A stretch of 64,000 nucleotides of DNA, from the NCBI GenBank assembly GCA_024305405.1, contig JAKNDB010000068.1, positions 7,307,501 through 7,371,500 on the forward strand. The letters run 5' to 3'. Numbering within the stretch: position 1 is the first letter of the stretch; the number at the start of each line of letters is the position of its first letter. Below the pieces are notes generated by a model. It saw only the letters and a list, made by a program, of their open reading frames with translations. It ran no database searches and was not told the origin of the DNA. Made by a program: the position numbers and the translations under genes. The stretch is from Dirofilaria immitis. Lineage: Eukaryota; Nematoda; Chromadorea; Rhabditida; Onchocercidae. This document shows, one piece after another, positions 13,801 through 24,959 of this stretch.

Positions 13801-16800
13801 AAAATTATTATTATAATATGGGATGATTCACCAGTGATTAAACTCATGTATATTTTGCTAAAATTAATTTATATATTGCAGATATCGTATTGTGATATCA
13901 AACCTTATTTGCTTATCATCTCCGTCGAAACTGTTTACAACATGAGCCTTCAATTGTGTGACAATATAGCCTAGTGGTACCGATTCGTTAACAACAATTT
14001 GCGTAGATGACAGCAAGTCTTCAAATTGTATCAGTCGTTTGCCTAACAATTGTACACTGATATTTTCCATTAGATCTTCAACGAAATCATCAACAACAGT
14101 TGCTTTCAACTGGATAAACCAGCTGGCTTGTGGCCAAATACCTTCAAGAGTTTCTTTTATTTGAATTTATTGGGAAAATTTTCTGATTGATTTAGAAATT
14201 TAAATCAAATTTACATGTAGATAATAGGTAAAATATATATGCACGTTAAAAACGATTTAAAATATTTGAGAATCTTCGAAAAATTAGTTGTTAAAGGACT
14301 GATTCGAAATATGATCTATGTTTCAATCTTGAAGTTAATTTCCTTCTATGTTCTACAAGAAATTTGAATTTCCGAACAGCGCTGTTGCAAAAATAAAATG
14401 ATATTTATCTGCCATTACTATAAAAACTAATTTCTGACCATTTACCTAACAAGTAAAGAAGCATATGATAAAATGAAATAAATGTTTATCACATATGCTA
14501 ACCAGCGATAGTATCAACAATCCAGACATTGTTGCTGCTTGAAACTTTTTTCAAAATGAAAACGTCAGCATATTCTCCGTCGACGATCTCCAACTTGACG
14601 TTAGTATCCGCCGCCACTCCTTCTACTTTTACTATTGCCACAATTTGAGTGACATTCCATAGACTGGTCGATATCGGTTTTGACTCAATCCTCAATTTCC
14701 GCTTGCTCTTCTCTACTGATTTTACTGTTATTACCTATAAAATTTACAATTTAATCATAGACTATAATAATAAAAATTTCTAACTGCAATGATGGCGTTA
14801 ATTTTAATCACGGGATGAAGTCCAGGAGAAGAAGATCAATAGAAGAGAGAAGAAAATAATTATCTATTGCTTATTAAAGTTAAGTTAACTAGCACCAAAA
14901 TAATCAATAAAACTCAACTATTTTCTCTTTAATCAACTCTTATATTGTGCATTGTATTTAACAAAAATGACTTATCAAGAAGTTATAATTCTTGAGAGGG
15001 CCGCTAGTTAAAAGCAGCTGCGAAGAATAAACCAATAAAAAAATAACCGCTTCGGCTTTATTATGATTGGAAAGGATATTGCCATCATTAGCATAAGTCT
15101 TTTTCGAAACAGCCTTGAAGCTCGATCTTCAGCCAAAAGTGTCAATTTATAGGTACCAGATTCTAAGGATCGCAAATTCCGGATAGCACCAGAAATTGGG
15201 TCGATCATGAAATCAAGTGACCACTCCACTAAAGAATAATAAATTTGGCTATTCAGAGCAACATCAGCATCAGAAGCCTGCACCTGTAGAATGGTGGTAA
15301 ATGGTGATATCTGAAAAAGAACGTGAATATAACATAAAATCGCATCACTTGCAACAAATTATAAATCTACGCAATATCTTAACTGACATCTACTTTATAA
15401 GTTATGCAGCAGCCGCTGTCGCAAATGTTATAATAAAATTTATGCATGCATGCATGCATCTTGAAAAGGAAATCAAAACAAACGTTTTGCTTGACTTCAA
15501 TTTGATATTCGTTTTCTCGAATATTGGTCCCGCATCATTTTGATCCGTTACAAATAAATTAACCATAACTGTTGTCTCCAAATTTGTTGCACCCTTTCGA
15601 CGGCATGACGCTTTGATCAGAAATTCATAACGCTCCTAAATTTGAAACGATTCTACTTTATGAGGTTATTATACGTAAGAAAAATATGTTCTATAACCTC
15701 ATTAACATTGAATATGTAGTTTCCAAATTCTTAAAAGTCTTGGAAGCTTTCAAAATTGCACGTAGTATAATTAAATAAATTTTTAAGAACATAAGTTTAA
15801 AGAACATAAATTTCAAAAAATTTCAGTCTTCGAAAGTTGTATCGATAAGTATTGACATTTTAGAATGCAACTTGACAGTATCACTTCCTGATCAGTAATT
15901 TTTGCACATTTTTTTCCTTTTTAACAAAGAAGCAATAAATATGCATGGAATGAATAGTGAGCTTTTTCAAGAACTTGATGTTGGCTAGTTCAAAATTAAT
16001 TAAATCATCGCTGAACAATGATAGTCGAGTCACTTCGGATATTTCCGGATATTCAATCCTTTCTAGTCTGTTTCTTTAATCATTTTAGCAAACCTTTAAT
16101 TCCCGATTGAGTATCCCATCATTTAGATATCGAATTCGCAGAAATGCGAAATCACCTACGATCTTTACTTCAGCTTTGAAATACTGTCTATCGCCCTGTA
16201 AAACTTCAGTTTCAATAAGATGAATTAAAGTTTCGCAGGGATGAATAAGATCGTTTAATTTTTAAAAAGATATTTTGACCATATTTTGGTATCTATATCT
16301 AATTCAATCAAATTTGTGATTTTTTTATTGGTCAAAAACATAAATGGAAATTCAATAAATGATAGGCAGAGAATTTATATAGAACATATGCACCGTTACC
16401 TCAACAATTCGAAATTTCAAAATGGCGTCATCGCTTGGTAGCGGTATACCCATTCGAATCGGTTCATTTACGATCGCATAAATATCTTTGCCACGGGCGT
16501 TTTCTTCCAGTGAAACATTATAAACCGGTGCTGTAAACTGAAATTGCTTCTTGGAAATTCAGTATCTGCGATTAGGCTTTGTCATAAGTGGATTAATATG
16601 CCAACATAAATTTAATTTTTCACCCAAAATTTTTCGGAGAAAATTAGTGAGTAAGTAATTTAGTTGTTATTAAATCCCTATAATGCATGAACAAAGATAT
16701 TTTTGACTAACGGACGATGAAGATAAAATCCTGAATGCGAAATAGTAAAATCACCGTACTTTTCAAAATTTGAATTTATTTCACTTTTCATCTATATTGC

Positions 16801-17019
16801 GTATTTGTATTAGAATTGAGAAATATATCGATGTGTCGCTTGCCTCGGGATATTTTCGATTTAAAATTCAACTTCTAGTGTATTCTACCAGTGTATTAGA
16901 ATCGAGAAATGTATATATACCTGGAAAGTATTGATTTCGCGTTTGTTAGTCTTAGCAGATTCGGAAAGACCGCAACCGAATAATAATAGAGCCAAGGGCA
17001 ATAAACGGCGACTAGTCAT
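199..17019 (-). CDS. cdh-4: Fat-like protocadherin, N-terminal half (partial, 3' end outside window)
   Basis: A giant single-pass adhesion receptor of the Fat family. Members act in planar polarity, neuroblast migration and axon organisation (known for C. elegans CDH-4 and fly Fat). I joined about 41 exons by GT/AG sites and phase, giving about 2,300 codons of tandem cadherin repeats (roughly 20) with recurring DxNDxxP, DxD and LDRE/LDYE calcium motifs. The start is an exon encoding MTSRRLLPLALLLFG, a signal peptide. The next exons (FTAPVYNVSLEEN, then IRMGIPLP, VGDFAFLRIR and ILNRELK) follow the first repeat of vertebrate FAT1 (YNVT-ENS, VKMG, LGDFCFLRIRT, AILNREVK), so this is Fat rather than Dachsous or a classical cadherin. 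The family is about 4,000-5,000 residues, so the EGF/laminin-G, membrane and cytoplasmic parts lie beyond position 1. Exons 4, 5, 12, 28 and 29 each contain frame breaks (see findings). Exon coordinates are in the four block entries. Confidence 0.93.
5269..9027 (-). other. cdh-4: cdh-4 exons 19-29: cadherin repeats
   Basis: Exons in transcript order: 8916-9027, 8596-8809, 8271-8421, 7976-8056, 7711-7880, 7308-7422, 6924-7144, 6666-6848, 6293-6372, 5896-6090, 5269-5515. Motifs include VEAEDKDDFPKRYG, RLDRETQKEHVILVEFCDEG with TITDLNDNPPIF, IDIDEGQNAQLLYNF and IEAEDPDGDQLWWKI. Exons 19-27 are in phase throughout. The last codons of exon 28 read better one frame over (RQFPQSSYSLTIHE across the junction). 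Exon 29 has a middle part in another frame (VHPVSGVIST) between two parts in the base frame. The exact end of exon 22 (GTTGTG donor) is the least certain junction in this block. Confidence 0.86.
9140..13485 (-). other. cdh-4: cdh-4 exons 8-18: cadherin repeats
   Basis: Exons in transcript order: 13359-13485, 13005-13113, 12346-12518, 11922-12161, 11176-11453, 10825-11027, 10589-10706, 10080-10304, 9852-9975, 9581-9706, 9140-9354. Typical repeat signatures are visible: EALDIDSGANGYVRYEL, LRIRASDSGWPFPR, AEDNDYGSNGQVGYQI with LDREEMAFHR, ILTDINDNAP, WDPDEGKNGEVSYAF, LDREACDSYWLTIEASD and SSVPENSPEDTVIIK. Phases agree at every junction. Exon 12 is the exception: it is 278 nt between two phase-0 junctions, and its frame breaks at a run of five T (five a on the plus strand, 11374-11378) between GTFDR and FALKSFTGEV. 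Confidence 0.9.
13904..17019 (-). other. cdh-4: cdh-4 exons 1-7: signal peptide and first cadherin repeats
   Basis: Exons in transcript order: 16921-17019, 16400-16537, 16094-16195, 15484-15635, 15048-15310, 14503-14734, 13904-14141. Exon 1 is 33 codons and ends at GTATAT in phase 0. Exons 2 and 3 carry the FAT1-like first repeat. Exon 4 ends the first repeat (VTDQNDAGPIF) and opens the next (EYQIEVKQN), but these two parts lie in different frames. Exon 5 carries ILQVQASDADVALNSQ and IDPISGAIRN and also changes frame, after RLFRK. Exons 4 and 5 are each 3n+2 nt long although both neighbours require phase 0, so each lacks one base. Exons 6 and 7 read cleanly through the divergent third repeat region. 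Confidence 0.9.
15442..15459. repeat. Short ATGC/GCAT palindromic tetranucleotide run
   Basis: ATGC repeated about four and a half times within cdh-4 intron 4. It is self-complementary. A similar GCATGCGTGCATGCAT cluster lies at 26577-26592. No function is claimed. Confidence 0.6.
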
Positions 17020-17043
17020 CGACCAATTGCAGTTCTATGTATA

Positions 17044-17058
17044 CTGTGAGGTAGTTAT
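17044..17058 (-). promoter_or_regulatory. Probable SL trans-splice acceptor of cdh-4
   Basis: On the minus strand a pyrimidine-containing tract ends in CTCACAG, 24 nt before the cdh-4 ATG at 17019. No donor belonging to the same reading frame was seen just upstream, so this acceptor would suit a spliced leader. The assignment is inference from spacing. Confidence 0.4.
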
Positions 17059-20000
17059 TGTTCCGAACAGTAAAAGTAAAAGCAAAGGATTATCAGTGAC
17101 AGTGATAGCTGTCGAGGCAAACATAAGCAGTGGTAGCAGTAGGCAGAAATGATAAGTGACCTTGAAGTAGTAGTAATAGATTGTTATTTTCTTCGACTGT
17201 TTGCCGGATGACTAAGAAATGACATTTTGGCGAACAAAGTTTCAGAGAATTTTTGGAATTCAATAGGGAGGTAAATAATTAGATTATTTGATTCCTTCTC
17301 ATTCTGAAAATTTGGATAATAAATAACAGGTAAAGAAATATTTCCGCGCACATTTTCAGGTATGATCGATCTTTTAATGAAATAATGTGAATAATTTGAA
17401 CACAGAGATAATGTTATTTAGTCATTAATGAGATTTTTTTGATATTAATTGAAGTGAATAATGAAGGAATATACGCATACATCAAGAAAAATTCAAATTT
17501 GCACAATTTATAATTTTACAAATAGCTTCCTATTTGTAAGTAAATTTCAATCCCTATAACTCTTTGATACATCGTATTGATGCACAATGAAAATACATTC
17601 TTTTAAGCAACTAAACTTTTTTCCTTTTTTAAAACCTTTATAAAATAGAAAATTTTTTTGCGGCAATTTGGAAGGAAATGAAAATTTAAAGAAACTAACA
17701 AACATACGAATATTAATGAGAAATTTCTGAAAAAGGAGAAAGAGGAAGAGGAACTTTGCTGAAAAGAACTTGGAATTTAAACAAATTGGATCATCAGAAA
17801 GGAAAATCAATATTATTCTTGGCTGAATAGAATAGAATTATGGTTTGATTAGAGAAAATCTTTTCTCAATTTCTTACATCACTAAAAGATGTATACTACT
17901 AGAAATATTTCATTGCACAAATTGACATGTATAGAGTAGTATACTATAAAAATTCCCTTTTTTTTTTTAAATAATATAAAATATTTTTGTCTTATGTGAA
18001 ATATTAGTTATAAAAATTAATTATAATAACTGTTTGTATCAGAGTGCTTGAATCAAAAAAAAACAAAAACAAAACAAAATAAATAAATAAAAGTTAATTG
18101 CATGCTTTAAAAAAGATGGAAATTCTTAAATTTTTGTACTAATTATATCACTATTTCATAAATATCCATTATCTAAATTTCTAAACATTTTTATTTGTTC
18201 AGAATTTAAAATTTTCAAAACAAAGCGAGGAAGACTTATGCAGCAAAAGTAAGGCATTCAAAGGGAAATTCATCTGACTACCTAAGTACTATTCAGGAAA
18301 AGGATGCAAAGTTTTATCCGAAATAGATTTCGATACTGGAGACTAGGAGAAACCCTGTTGACACCTGTATTTCAATCTCAGGCCTATCCTGAGTCAATAA
18401 CTTCTATACATTACAATACCATTAATCAGCAATTGAATATGGATTAATTCATTTCGATGCACTATTTTAGTATTTCAAATAAAATTTACTAATAATCAAT
18501 TTAATAAAAGTAAATTTGTACTTCTTGCACAACTTCTCCTACTTTTCCACTATCATGATAACGGGTGGAAATGCCAAAACAAATGAGTATATTGATGTAT
18601 ACTTCATCAGAAATAAAAGATAAGAATATTATGTAAAGGATGAGATATTGATGTTTGACGTATGGTTATTGTGGCAATGCAGAGGAGAAGACATTAATCA
18701 TCAAAGAGGTCATCTATAGCTATATGAGAAGAAGAAAAGATTGACCCTTAACCTCAATTACTGTGGGAGAGGCAGCTTATTCCTGTTGTACAGGGAGCTC
18801 CCTGTCTAATCATCCCATCTCTAATTTTCGTTTCAACTAGTCATACTGCTTCCATTGCTTCTTTATTCATTTATCGTTTTGTTGAGATCTTCATCAACTT
18901 AGTTAATGATACAATGAATTTTCTTTCCCTCCTTTTTCTCTCTCTCTCTGCTTGTCGTCTTGGTTAAAGCATCTATAAATTTTTTCTATCGTGATTCCAA
19001 GTTCTATCAATACAAAAGGAAAAGGAATAAAGAAAGAAATGAATCAGTTATGCTAATGATCGAATCAGATCATTGCGTTATCAAATGATCAAATCTTAAA
19101 TGAACGATTGATAACAAATAGTATGATACATAGAATAAGGACGGATATGAAAATGCATACATTCTCTTTTTATTGTATATGTTATATAATTATATTCAGT
19201 ATAATTAATAATCGCTAGTTTCGATTATTTGATGCAAGGAAGTAAAGAATGAAGAAAATGAACTGAATGCTATCTGATTCATAGCTCGGCATATCATATC
19301 AATCAATCCGTACACTTTTAAGCATATCAACAAATGGACATTTGTCCGTTGGGAATTGAATTACTTTTTATTACGGAGTTTAAAAGGATCCATTCAAGCC
19401 TAATCATGCAATCCATTTCTTCTCATCAATTTTATAATTATACAACTTTTTTAAGCTTACAAAGAAATGATGCAACGAGCTTTGCTCTAATATACTAAAT
19501 TAAATCGAAAATGTTTTATTTGAAAAACGATTCAAGCAAGTTAAAAAAGGACGATCATAGATTACTCGAACTTCATTTCGAATTGTCTTTAAAAATAAAC
19601 TTTAAATCTAAATGAATGACAATATGAAAGGATGTTTTGACTGTTTACACCTAAACTTCAAGAAATAAATTTGAATTTTTCTACGCTAAACAATAAAAAT
19701 GTCTGGCATCATTTGCACATTGTTCTAAACGATAATTTACTTTGTTTACTTATCTATGGAACACTCATCTAGAAATTTCCAACTAGTCTGAAAGAATTGT
19801 GCAGAATTTCTTTCGCTTTTTCTTCTGTGTTTTATTATTTTTGTCCTTTCAGTGAAAGTAATGGCATTTTGGCATTATCATCGTTTTAATCGAAGCCTTA
19901 AACTACTGATATAGCACTGATAAAAAAATATTGCACATTTTAATGACAGTATTATCCACCTTTGTTTCCAAAAAACAGCCACATTCAGCTTAAATTAACT

Positions 20001-22055
20001 TGAAAATTTGAAGAGGAAGCCTAAAAAAAGGGATTTTAAAGGACAAATGGATAAATTTAATTCAGAAAAATTCAACTTAATGAAATTATAGGATATTCTG
20101 CATTAAGCATCATTAATTGATTTTTGAAATATATCTCGTCTTTTCATAACTATAATGAATTTAGTTAAGCTCGATAACTTGAGATCCACTTTTGGGCAAA
20201 ACCAACGGATTTGAATGATTCATAGATTGTCGGATAATTAAATTTGATCAGAGACTATATATCCAAAAGTTTGGAATAAGTTCAAAAGATTTTCACTATG
20301 ATCTTTGCAATATTCCTGTTACATCATCCAAAAACAAGAAGCCAAAATATTAAATTTTATAATGAAGGAACAATGAAAAATATTAATGTCTCATCGTTAC
20401 ATAACTTTTGGAACAAATTGATCGATCATACTTTTCCTAAAAGATTTTTCATCTTTTGTAATACGAATTATATGATGTTGTTTTAAAATAATTAGAAAAT
20501 TTAGGATCGACCTTTTACTTTATTCATTTTTTTACCTGCTTGTGTAAGTATTATCTAAGAAATGGCTTTGGAAATCTCATAAAAATGATATATCACATGG
20601 ATTTCCGAAAAGAAAATTAAAGTAATTTTCAAAGTTTTTAAAATATACAAACAAGCAAGTTTTTTTGAAGAACAAATAGTCGCCAAAAGATATAATTTGT
20701 GTTGCGATTGATAGTTTGTGCAAAATATGTGCCCATATAATTGATTTTCTTATGCTATGCAATTTTTAGGAATGATGATTTGACCGAATTCTTTCAATGC
20801 ATAAATGTATGAGATAATATAATCGTTTGTTCTATTTTTCATTCGGTAAATCACAAAAAACATTAAAAGTCCTTTGCTGACTTTTAAATGATAGCGTTAC
20901 GTATTGCTGTACTCGTTAGAAACTTGCGAAATCACGCTGCAAGCATATTGTAATAAACCTTATTTACAAGAACAGAAAGCAGAACAAGATAGGTAAAGAA
21001 TTACCGTAATAAGCAAATTCCATTCATTTCTCTCAATACACAAGTTCAGAACTGGTTCTCGCGTTTAATTTCTTAATCGGATGAAGTCGAAAACGTAAGA
21101 GTTTTTTATGAATAAAATTTTTATGAGACAAATTTTATAAATTTAGTAAGTTAGAAATATAAATTCTATTTAATTTTGAAATGAATTTAGAAATCGCTTC
21201 TAAAAATTTCACTTAAGTGAATGGAATGCGAAGAACAATATAATAGAGAAAAATTATGCGGATCTCAAGACTTCCAAGCGCCAGAAAAGAAATTGTTGAA
21301 AATAGGAACATACCAAGTATGTGCTCAAACTTTGATATTTTTGAATGACATGAAAGCACCGATCAATGTGCCGCCACTAAGAATCATCATCATCACCGTA
21401 TTCAGCTCATGCCACTGAAAATCGTTTGAGGCGCCATAAAGGTCGAGTAAACAATCGTATAAAAATTAAGCTTGTAAATCGCAAGACTATTAACGATAGA
21501 TAGATTGTAGTGGCTCTCCTCATCTGGACAGATGAATAACTTTCTCATCACTACTCTACTGTATATTGTATGCACATCATAAAAATTTGAGCAAATAACT
21601 TAAGACAAATACGATTTCTCATCATCTCTTTCTTTAAAATATTTTGCGACGAGAGTGTAGTTGAATATTTGGATTTGAATGTCTCATAGAAATAAAATTA
21701 TTATTTTTTTTGATTTAATTTTCTATATTAAACGAATTAGCAATGATCGTAATTCATGATTTCCGCAAGAAATGAAAAAACTAATGAAAAGTCTATCTGA
21801 AAACCTATACACCCTGTATGGAAAAATTTATAGAAAAGCTTATAATTTGTATATTTCACATCGAATTCTGAATTTATTCCGCAAAAAGTTTTTTCAATTT
21901 TATTGCAGACTTCATTTTTGATTTTACTAAATTTCAAAATATTATCCATTAGCTTAATTTGATTTTAAAGTTTCCAAGATTTTTAATTAAACAATAAAAT
22001 ATTCCCATTTTTGCAACAATATGAAGAGAGTAAAAATATAGGAACATTTAAAATA

Positions 22056-22104
<49 letters not shown>

Positions 22105-23869
22105 GGATATGGGGATCAGATAATGCCTAGTTTAATAATCGGTTATTTGAATATATTTTCAAAATTTGCTGGAATTTTCAGAAGAAGAAAATATATAACC
22201 AAGTGCTAGCTACTTAATTCTTTACATTCTAATTATGAAGAGGGAAAATTGAACTAACTCAATTCCTTTACAGTGAGGAATTATAATTTTAAAGAAAAAA
22301 TAGAAATTTTTGAAATTATAGGATGCAGTGTCATAGTAAATTTTAAATTTTATATTTGCTGGTGCGAAATGAAAGAATCGGAGAAATCAACGAAACACAG
22401 CGGATATAATCCTTTTCAATGGCATCATTTAGAGCATCGATTTAAGGCATTAAAAGCGTGACGAAATGGCACTAAAATCTTTTGACTAACTTTCTCTTTC
22501 TCATATCGTCATCATAATGGGTATAAGAATATGTAGGAATCGTTATCATTAATCAGTTGAAGTTGCATTATATCCAATATATCAATGTGAATGATATTTG
22601 CCACAATATATGCTCTGTTACGTTTTATGTTTGTTTCATGATTAAGGAAACTTGTAATATTATAATTATTGAATTAAATCATGTGCACTTATTTGGAAAT
22701 AAAACAAGTCAGTATTGATCACACCTTAGATACAAAAATCGATTGAGAGGTCAAATGAAAAATTCCACATGAATTTAAATTTTGAGAAACAAATTAGTTT
22801 GAATTTGAAATCTCATAAATTGTGTTATATCCATGCTAAGGAATACACGAACGAGGAAGATAATTTATATGAATAATAAGCTTATTTTCGGCTTTTGCAT
22901 AAAATTTATTTTCAAAAGAAATCAAAAAAAAAAAAGAAAAATATAAAATTCGAATTTCCTTTGTAAATTATATCTTTTTGCATAAAAAAATTTACGTCGA
23001 ATAGCTTATATTGACGGCTGAAAGAGCAAAGAATCAGATGATAGCATTTTGGTTTTTTCTGCTAATTTCAATGCAGATTTTTTCTAATTTCTTAAAAAAG
23101 TAATGAACAAAAACAAAATTTATGAAAAAATATTTTTCAGTACTTGAAAGGATCGAAAAATTTTTTTCATCCTTTCACTCATTCTGATAACAATAGGCCA
23201 ATCTGTTCGAAATTTTTTAGGAATATAATTTCTGCAGAAATAATAGCAGAAACGGTTTCTATAATGATAGTCTGCTATAGCCTAAATTGTTTGAATTTCT
23301 TACTAAACTGATAGTTTCATTAAAATAATTTAAGCTAATACTATCTTCTTTTTCTTGTTTTTTTTTTTTGATTAGAGATAAATGAAATTTTGTTGAATTT
23401 GCTTAAAAGAAAAAAAAGAGAAGAGAAAGTTGCGGAGAAGGAGTGGGAAAAGAGAAAGAATGAAAAGATCTGCCTAACTTTTTAAAATTGCTAAGTGTAA
23501 CTGGCAAGATATTTTAAAAAAGACATCGATTAGACAATGAATGAGAAACAATTTTAAATAACGGAGAGAACTGATATGATCAGAGTATGTGCTTCTTCTT
23601 GAATATGTACTAAATCGGTAAACGAAATGAATTATAAGAAATGGAAAAAAAATAAATAAATGAGTTGCACCGAAACCCGAACATATATGTCTACTCTCAC
23701 GAACAAACTGATTATATCATGCATCATGTAATTTGCTTGAATTCTATCACTTTTTGTTTCTTCCAAAAACCCTGAAAAAAAAAACCACGTACGTCAGGAA
23801 TAACATTAAAGATTGTTAATTTCTATAACCACTTTTTTGGCTTATGATTTTATTGGTTTCTTAAATACT
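17059..23869. other. Non-coding region upstream of cdh-4
   Basis: About 6.8 kb of AT-rich sequence with many stops in all frames. I saw no exon-like block with splice sites and no tRNA. The open frames here (for example 17547-17810 minus, 20298-20486 plus and 21221-21418 plus) are short, biased to F/K/I/N and have no recognisable motif. It includes the AT microsatellite at 22059-22098. It probably carries the 5' regulatory sequence of cdh-4. Confidence 0.6.
22059..22098. repeat. (AT)20 microsatellite
   Basis: An uninterrupted AT dinucleotide run of about 40 nt in non-coding DNA. Confidence 0.95.
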
Positions 23870-23875
23870 TTTATT
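23870..23875 (-). terminator. Poly(A) signal AATAAA for the small secreted-protein gene
   Basis: TTTATT on the plus strand is AATAAA on the minus strand, about 40 nt after the stop codon at 23916-23918. That is close to the usual distance for a short 3' UTR. Confidence 0.5.
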
Positions 23876-23915
23876 CTAATTACATAGTTAGTTACGACAG
23901 AAAAGAAGTAGAGAA

Positions 23916-24370
23916 CTATTTTTGGGATGATAGAAAGAGTTGATATTCGTTATCTCTTTTTTCTAACATTCTCAAATAATTCATTAAGGCTTTCAATTTT
24001 TTAAAGTACTTATCATTCTGCAAGTTATGGAATATCAACCGGATATTTTCAATAACCGCACTTTTAACCTCGATATCCAACATATTGATTAAATGCAATC
24101 TGAAAAGTTTGCGAATAGTTTCTAATTCGATTGGAAAGAATATAATTCGACAACTCCAAGAAACTGTTTTTGATTGAAAATGTTGAAAACTTAAAAGACA
24201 ATTACTAGTGGTTTTCTGGCAGACAGACCGTTTGAGATTAATCAGCAAATTCAATCTATTTGTATATTAATTGATTTTTAGATTTCTTATTGAACTGATA
24301 AGGCTAACGGTGATAACTGGTGCACAGTAATTAAGAGAAGTAATGCATTCAAATGAGAAAATGCGTTCAT
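23916..24370 (-). CDS. Small secreted helical protein, unrecognised (two exons)
   Basis: Exon 1 (24296-24370) encodes MNAFSHLNALLLLITVHQL and six more residues, a good signal peptide with a hydrophobic core and a small-residue end (PLALS). It ends at a GTTCAA donor in phase 0. An 80-nt intron ends in CTGCCAG. Exon 2 (23916-24215) then reads in phase for 99 residues to a TAG. Total is 124 residues. The mature part has two cysteines close together (NCLLSF and WSCR), followed by amphipathic helix-like segments: ELETIRKLF, EVKSAVIENIRLIFHN and LKALMNYLRMLEKRDN. There is a TATA-like TTTATAAG upstream and AATAAA 40 nt after the stop. I do not recognise the family. A signal peptide, one cysteine pair and helices suit a small secreted helical effector, but fold and role are inference. 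The gene sits alone in a gene-poor stretch. The weak donor is the main doubt. Confidence 0.5.
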
Positions 24371-24778
24371 TCAGAAAATCTCAAAAGATCTTCCTTCTTT
24401 TTTGATTTGCTCTTATAAATATTATGGTAACTGAATAGCCAATGAACACTCGACTATTATTTATTTGTTTGTTTACTTTGCTTATAAATAATTCTAAACA
24501 CAAGGAAGCTCTAAAAGAAGTATTGATAAAGTGATTAGAATGATAAAGAATATCAATAAAAAAATCAGAAAAGAAAACGGATGTTTCGCAGATGATCGCA
24601 GCACGATAATAACGAATCGCCTGCGGTGATAATTACAGGCACAATAAGTAAATATCCCAGCCGTCCGTCCACTCAATGGCCATCTATGGCGAGGCATAAA
24701 TAACGCTATAAATCACCTCATCTCTAGCGTCAACAACGATCTTTCTTCATCTGTTTATCTGCCTGTGTTTAGGTATAA

Positions 24779-24808
24779 TGTGTGTGTGTACATCCATACA
24801 TACATATA

Positions 24809-24842
<34 letters not shown>

Positions 24843-24867
24843 CATACATACATATATATATATATGT
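24779..24867. repeat. Compound GT / TACA / TA microsatellite
   Basis: A short TG run passes into repeated TACATACA units with TATATA interruptions. A second short TACA run lies at 24944-24959. The open frames of 81 and 86 residues over this array on both strands (rows of YIHT and MYVC) are repeat translations, not genes. Confidence 0.95.
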
Positions 24868-24959
24868 AAAAGCTATAGAAAAGCGGCAATACGTGAGCGG
24901 CTCTTTTCATCATGGTAATTGTTTCCGAACATGTAGGATAAGGTACATACATACATACA

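Noticed and set aside
15484..15635. Programmed ribosomal frameshifting as the cause of the frame breaks
   Set aside because: The breaks occur at many unrelated sites in five genes, without a shared slippery heptamer, which fits sequence error better.
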